A stretch of 64,000 bases of DNA from assembly GCF_002531935.1 (NCBI RefSeq), contig NZ_NWSV01000007.1:1-64000 (forward strand), read 5' to 3'. Below the pieces are notes generated by a model. That model was not told the DNA's origin. It did no database searches and was given only the letters and a program-made list of their open reading frames with translations. A program made the position numbers and the translations under genes. Below, piece after piece: positions 61,424-64,000 of this stretch. The stretch's first letter is position 1. Every line of letters begins with the position of its first letter. This DNA comes from Rhizobium chutanense (lineage in GTDB: Bacteria; Pseudomonadota; Alphaproteobacteria; Rhizobiales; Rhizobiaceae).

Positions 61424-63250
61424 ATGTGCGGTATTGTGGGGATTGTGGGAAGTCAGCCTGTTGCCGGGCGCCTGGTCGATGCGCTGAAGCGCCTCGAATA
61501 TCGCGGCTATGACTCCGCCGGGGTCGCCACCATCCATGAGGGGGTGATGGATCGCCGCCGCGCAGAGGGCAAGCTCTTCAATCTGGAAAAGCGCCTCGAT
61601 GCCGAACCGCTGCCAGGTGTGGTGGGCATCGCCCATACGCGCTGGGCGACCCACGGTGTTCCCAACGAAACCAACGCCCATCCGCATTTCGTCGAAGGTG
61701 TCGCCGTCGTCCATAACGGCATCATCGAGAATTTCTCCGAGCTTCGCGACGAATTGACCGAGGAGGGCGCGGTCTTTCAAACCCAGACCGATACCGAAGT
61801 CGTCGCCCAACTGATGGCGAAATATCTGCGCGAGGGCCTGGAGCCGCGCGCCGCCATGCTGAAGATGCTGAACCGGGTGACCGGCGCCTATGCGCTGGCC
61901 ATCATGCTCAAGGCCGATCCCGGCACGATCATGGCCGCCCGGTCAGGCCCGCCGCTTGCCGTCGGCTACGGCCGCGGCGAAATGTTCCTCGGCTCGGACG
62001 CAATCGCGCTCTCGCCCTTCACCAATGAAATCACCTATCTCGTCGACGGCGATTGCGCCGTTATCACCCGCGACAGTGTCGCCGTCATCGATTTTACCGG
62101 CAAGCCGGTCAAGCGCGCCCGCCAGCTCTCGCAGGCGACCGCCTATGTCGTCGACAAGGGCAACCACCGCCATTTCATGGAAAAGGAAATCTACGAGCAG
62201 CCGGAGGTCATCTCCCACGCGCTTAGCCATTATGTCGATTTCGCCGAAAACACGATCGGCGCCAATGCCGCGGCGATCGACTTCAAGGCGGCGACCGGCC
62301 TTGCGATCTCGGCCTGCGGCACCGCCTATCTCGCCGGCCTCGTCGGCAAATACTGGTTCGAGCGTTATGCCCGCCTGCCGGTTGAAATCGACGTTGCCTC
62401 TGAATTCCGCTACCGCGAAATGCCGCTGTCGCCGTCGCAGGCAGCGCTCTTCATCTCGCAGTCCGGCGAGACCGCCGATACGCTGGCATCGCTGCGTTAT
62501 TGCCGCGACAACGGGTTGAAGATCGGCGCCGTCGTCAACGTCCGCGAATCGACGATCGCCCGCGAATCCGACGCCGTCTTCCCGATCATGGCCGGCCCCG
62601 AAATCGGCGTTGCCTCGACCAAGGCCTTCACCTGCCAGCTTGCCGTGCTGGCGTCGCTGGCGATCGGCGCCGGCAAGGCACGCGGCACGGTGAGCGCCGA
62701 TGAGGAGAAGGCGCTGGTGCGCCATCTCGCCGAAATGCCGCGCATCATGAGCCGGGTGCTGAACCTCATCCAGCCGCAGATGGAAAGCCTGTCGCGCGAA
62801 TTGTCGAAGTGCAAGGACGTGCTCTATCTCGGCCGCGGCACCAGCTTCCCGCTTGCCATGGAAGGCGCGCTGAAACTCAAGGAAATTTCCTATATCCACG
62901 CCGAAGGTTATGCCGCCGGCGAATTGAAGCACGGGCCGATCGCGCTGATCGACGAGAATATGCCCGTCATCGTCATCGCGCCCTACGACCGTTTCTTCGA
63001 AAAGACCGTATCGAACATGCAGGAGGTCGCAGCCCGCGGCGGCCGCATCATCTTCATCACCGACGAAGCGGGTGCTGCGGCCTCGAAACTGCCGACCATG
63101 GCGACGATCATCCTGCCCGTCGTCGACGAAATCATCGCGCCGATGATCTTCTCGCTGCCGATCCAGCTGCTCGCCTATCACACCGCCGTTTTCATGGGCA
63201 CCGACGTCGATCAGCCCCGCAACCTGGCGAAATCCGTGACGGTGGAATAA
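61424..63250 (+). CDS. glmS: Glutamine-fructose-6-phosphate aminotransferase
   Basis: The 608-residue enzyme converts fructose-6-phosphate and glutamine to glucosamine-6-phosphate. The mature N-terminus MCGIVGIVGSQPVAGRLVDA puts the nucleophile Cys at position 2 before Met removal, and HTRWATHGVPNETNAHPHF binds glutamine. Two SIS domains follow (SACGTAYLAGLVGKYWFERY, LFISQSGETADTLASLRYCR, and LYLGRGTSFPLAMEGALKLK). The C-terminus ends DQPRNLAKSVTVE, as required. The start at 61424 is fixed by the catalytic Cys. The 112-bp leader shows no glmS ribozyme-like structure. Confidence 0.97.
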   Translation: MCGIVGIVGSQPVAGRLVDALKRLEYRGYDSAGVATIHEGVMDRRRAEGKLFNLEKRLDAEPLPGVVGIAHTRWATHGVPNETNAHPHFVEGVAVVHNGIIENFSELRDELTEEGAVFQTQTDTEVVAQLMAKYLREGLEPRAAMLKMLNRVTGAYALAIMLKADPGTIMAARSGPPLAVGYGRGEMFLGSDAIALSPFTNEITYLVDGDCAVITRDSVAVIDFTGKPVKRARQLSQATAYVVDKGNHRHFMEKEIYEQPEVISHALSHYVDFAENTIGANAAAIDFKAATGLAISACGTAYLAGLVGKYWFERYARLPVEIDVASEFRYREMPLSPSQAALFISQSGETADTLASLRYCRDNGLKIGAVVNVRESTIARESDAVFPIMAGPEIGVASTKAFTCQLAVLASLAIGAGKARGTVSADEEKALVRHLAEMPRIMSRVLNLIQPQMESLSRELSKCKDVLYLGRGTSFPLAMEGALKLKEISYIHAEGYAAGELKHGPIALIDENMPVIVIAPYDRFFEKTVSNMQEVAARGGRIIFITDEAGAAASKLPTMATIILPVVDEIIAPMIFSLPIQLLAYHTAVFMGTDVDQPRNLAKSVTVE

Positions 63251-63384
63251 GCCTGAAAGGCCAGGGTCTTCGCGCCGAAACATATTGTGCGGCGCCCCGA
63301 ATTCTGGCAGTTTTACCATACGGACAAGGGGGAAAGGCCGGCGTTCCGGCCTGTCCACGACTGAGATGGAGCTCATCAGGAGAG

Positions 63385-64000
63385 ATGACCGACAACACCC
63401 CCAGAATGCCGGTCGCGACCCGGCTGAGGAATAATTTTCTCGCAGGCCTGATCATCTGCGCGCCGATCGCGATCACCATCTGGCTGACCTGGACCTTCAT
63501 CCATTGGTCCGACAGCTGGGTCAGGCCCTATATTCCGGCGCGTTGGAATCCGGAAAGCTATCTCAATTTCGCCATTCCCGGTTTCGGCCTGCTGACGGCC
63601 GTCGTGCTGATCACCGTTGTCGGTTTTCTCGGCAAGAACCTGATCGGCCAGAGCATCGTCGGTTTCGGCGAATCGGTCGTCCAGCGCATGCCGCTTGTGC
63701 GCACGATCTACAGAAGCGTGAAGCAGATTTTCGAAACGGTGCTGAAGGAGCAGTCGAACTCCTTCAAGAAAGTCGGCCTCATCGAATATCCCAGTCCCGG
63801 CCTCTGGGCGCTGGTTTTCGTCGCCACCGACGCCAAGGGCGAGATCGCTTCGAAGTTCAACGCCATGGGCCAGGACATGGTTGCGGTCTTCCTGCCGCCG
63901 ACGCCGGTGCCGACCGCCGGTTTCCTCGTCTTCGTACCGCGCGAAAAGATCGTGTTGCTCGACATGTCGCCGGAAGACGCGGCCAAATTCCTGATCTCAG
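63385..64000 (+). CDS. DUF502 family membrane protein (cut by window edge)
   Basis: About 205 codons are visible, open to the right edge. It begins MTDNTPRMPVATRLRNNFLA and has two N-terminal helices (GLIICAPIAITIWLTWTFIH, and LLTAVVLITVVGFLGKNLIG), then the DUF502 signature VQRMPLVRTIYRSVKQIFET and LIEYPSPGLWALVFVATD. CAGGAGAG precedes the ATG at 63385. Function unknown; it may be a membrane-associated regulator. It follows glmS after a 134-bp gap and is likely expressed separately. Confidence 0.85.
   Translation, partial: MTDNTPRMPVATRLRNNFLAGLIICAPIAITIWLTWTFIHWSDSWVRPYIPARWNPESYLNFAIPGFGLLTAVVLITVVGFLGKNLIGQSIVGFGESVVQRMPLVRTIYRSVKQIFETVLKEQSNSFKKVGLIEYPSPGLWALVFVATDAKGEIASKFNAMGQDMVAVFLPPTPVPTAGFLVFVPREKIVLLDMSPEDAAKFLIS

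Overview
The window looks like chromosomal DNA of a fast-growing Rhizobium (R. leguminosarum / R. etli type). The evidence is its high GC, a phosphatidylcholine synthase, two DUF982 small proteins, promoters of the alphaproteobacterial EcfG type, many ABC uptake systems, and intergenic palindromes typical of rhizobia. No phage, CRISPR array, rRNA or plasmid replication gene is visible. There is one tRNA (Lys) and one IS66-family element. Layout: 1-2.0 kb holds the start of a VCBS-type secreted protein with three 21-bp-spaced repeats upstream, then ccdA and tRNA-Lys. From 2.2 to 5.5 kb an AT-rich membrane-protein gene is split by an IS66 element (tnpA/B/C); a 9-bp direct repeat restores the host reading frame when the element is removed in silico. 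From 5.7 to 13.2 kb lies a mosaic of small genes (CsbD, tiny membrane proteins, a lipoprotein, two DUF982 proteins), a flavin monooxygenase, a DUF4242-adenylate cyclase fusion and a broken MFS-like transporter. Several small genes carry EcfG general-stress promoters. From 13.3 to 15.3 kb a second flavin monooxygenase is divergent from a MarR regulator. From 15.4 to 23.8 kb is a seven-gene operon (NMT1-type ABC importer, cytosine-deaminase-like amidohydrolase, FAD-linked oxidase, flavodoxin-like quinone reductase, RidA), a divergent LysR gene and a separate creatininase-family gene. A near-identical 35-bp dyad lies before the operon and before the creatininase gene, so these genes probably form one regulon for an unidentified nitrogen heterocycle or cyclic amide. 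This is the best candidate for an undescribed system. Further right: a ThuA-like protein, a Gfo/Idh/MocA dehydrogenase, a ROK regulator and a CUT1 sugar importer (24.8-32.3 kb); hexuronate genes kdgD, uxuA and a GntR regulator, divergent from a Dpp-type ABC importer and sharing its operator motif (32.4-40.4 kb); small stress and zinc proteins; a MacA/MacB-like efflux set (41.9-45.1 kb); a VOC protein, a GntR regulator, ferredoxin-NADP reductase, pcs and a quinone oxidoreductase (45.2-49.4 kb); a BMP-type nucleoside-like importer (49.5-54.2 kb); a YtfQRT-YjfF galactofuranose-type importer with a GntR regulator (54.3-59.8 kb); and glmU, glmS and a partial DUF502 gene for cell-envelope precursors (59.9-64 kb). 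All functions are inferred from recognisable motifs and gene context; no database search was run.
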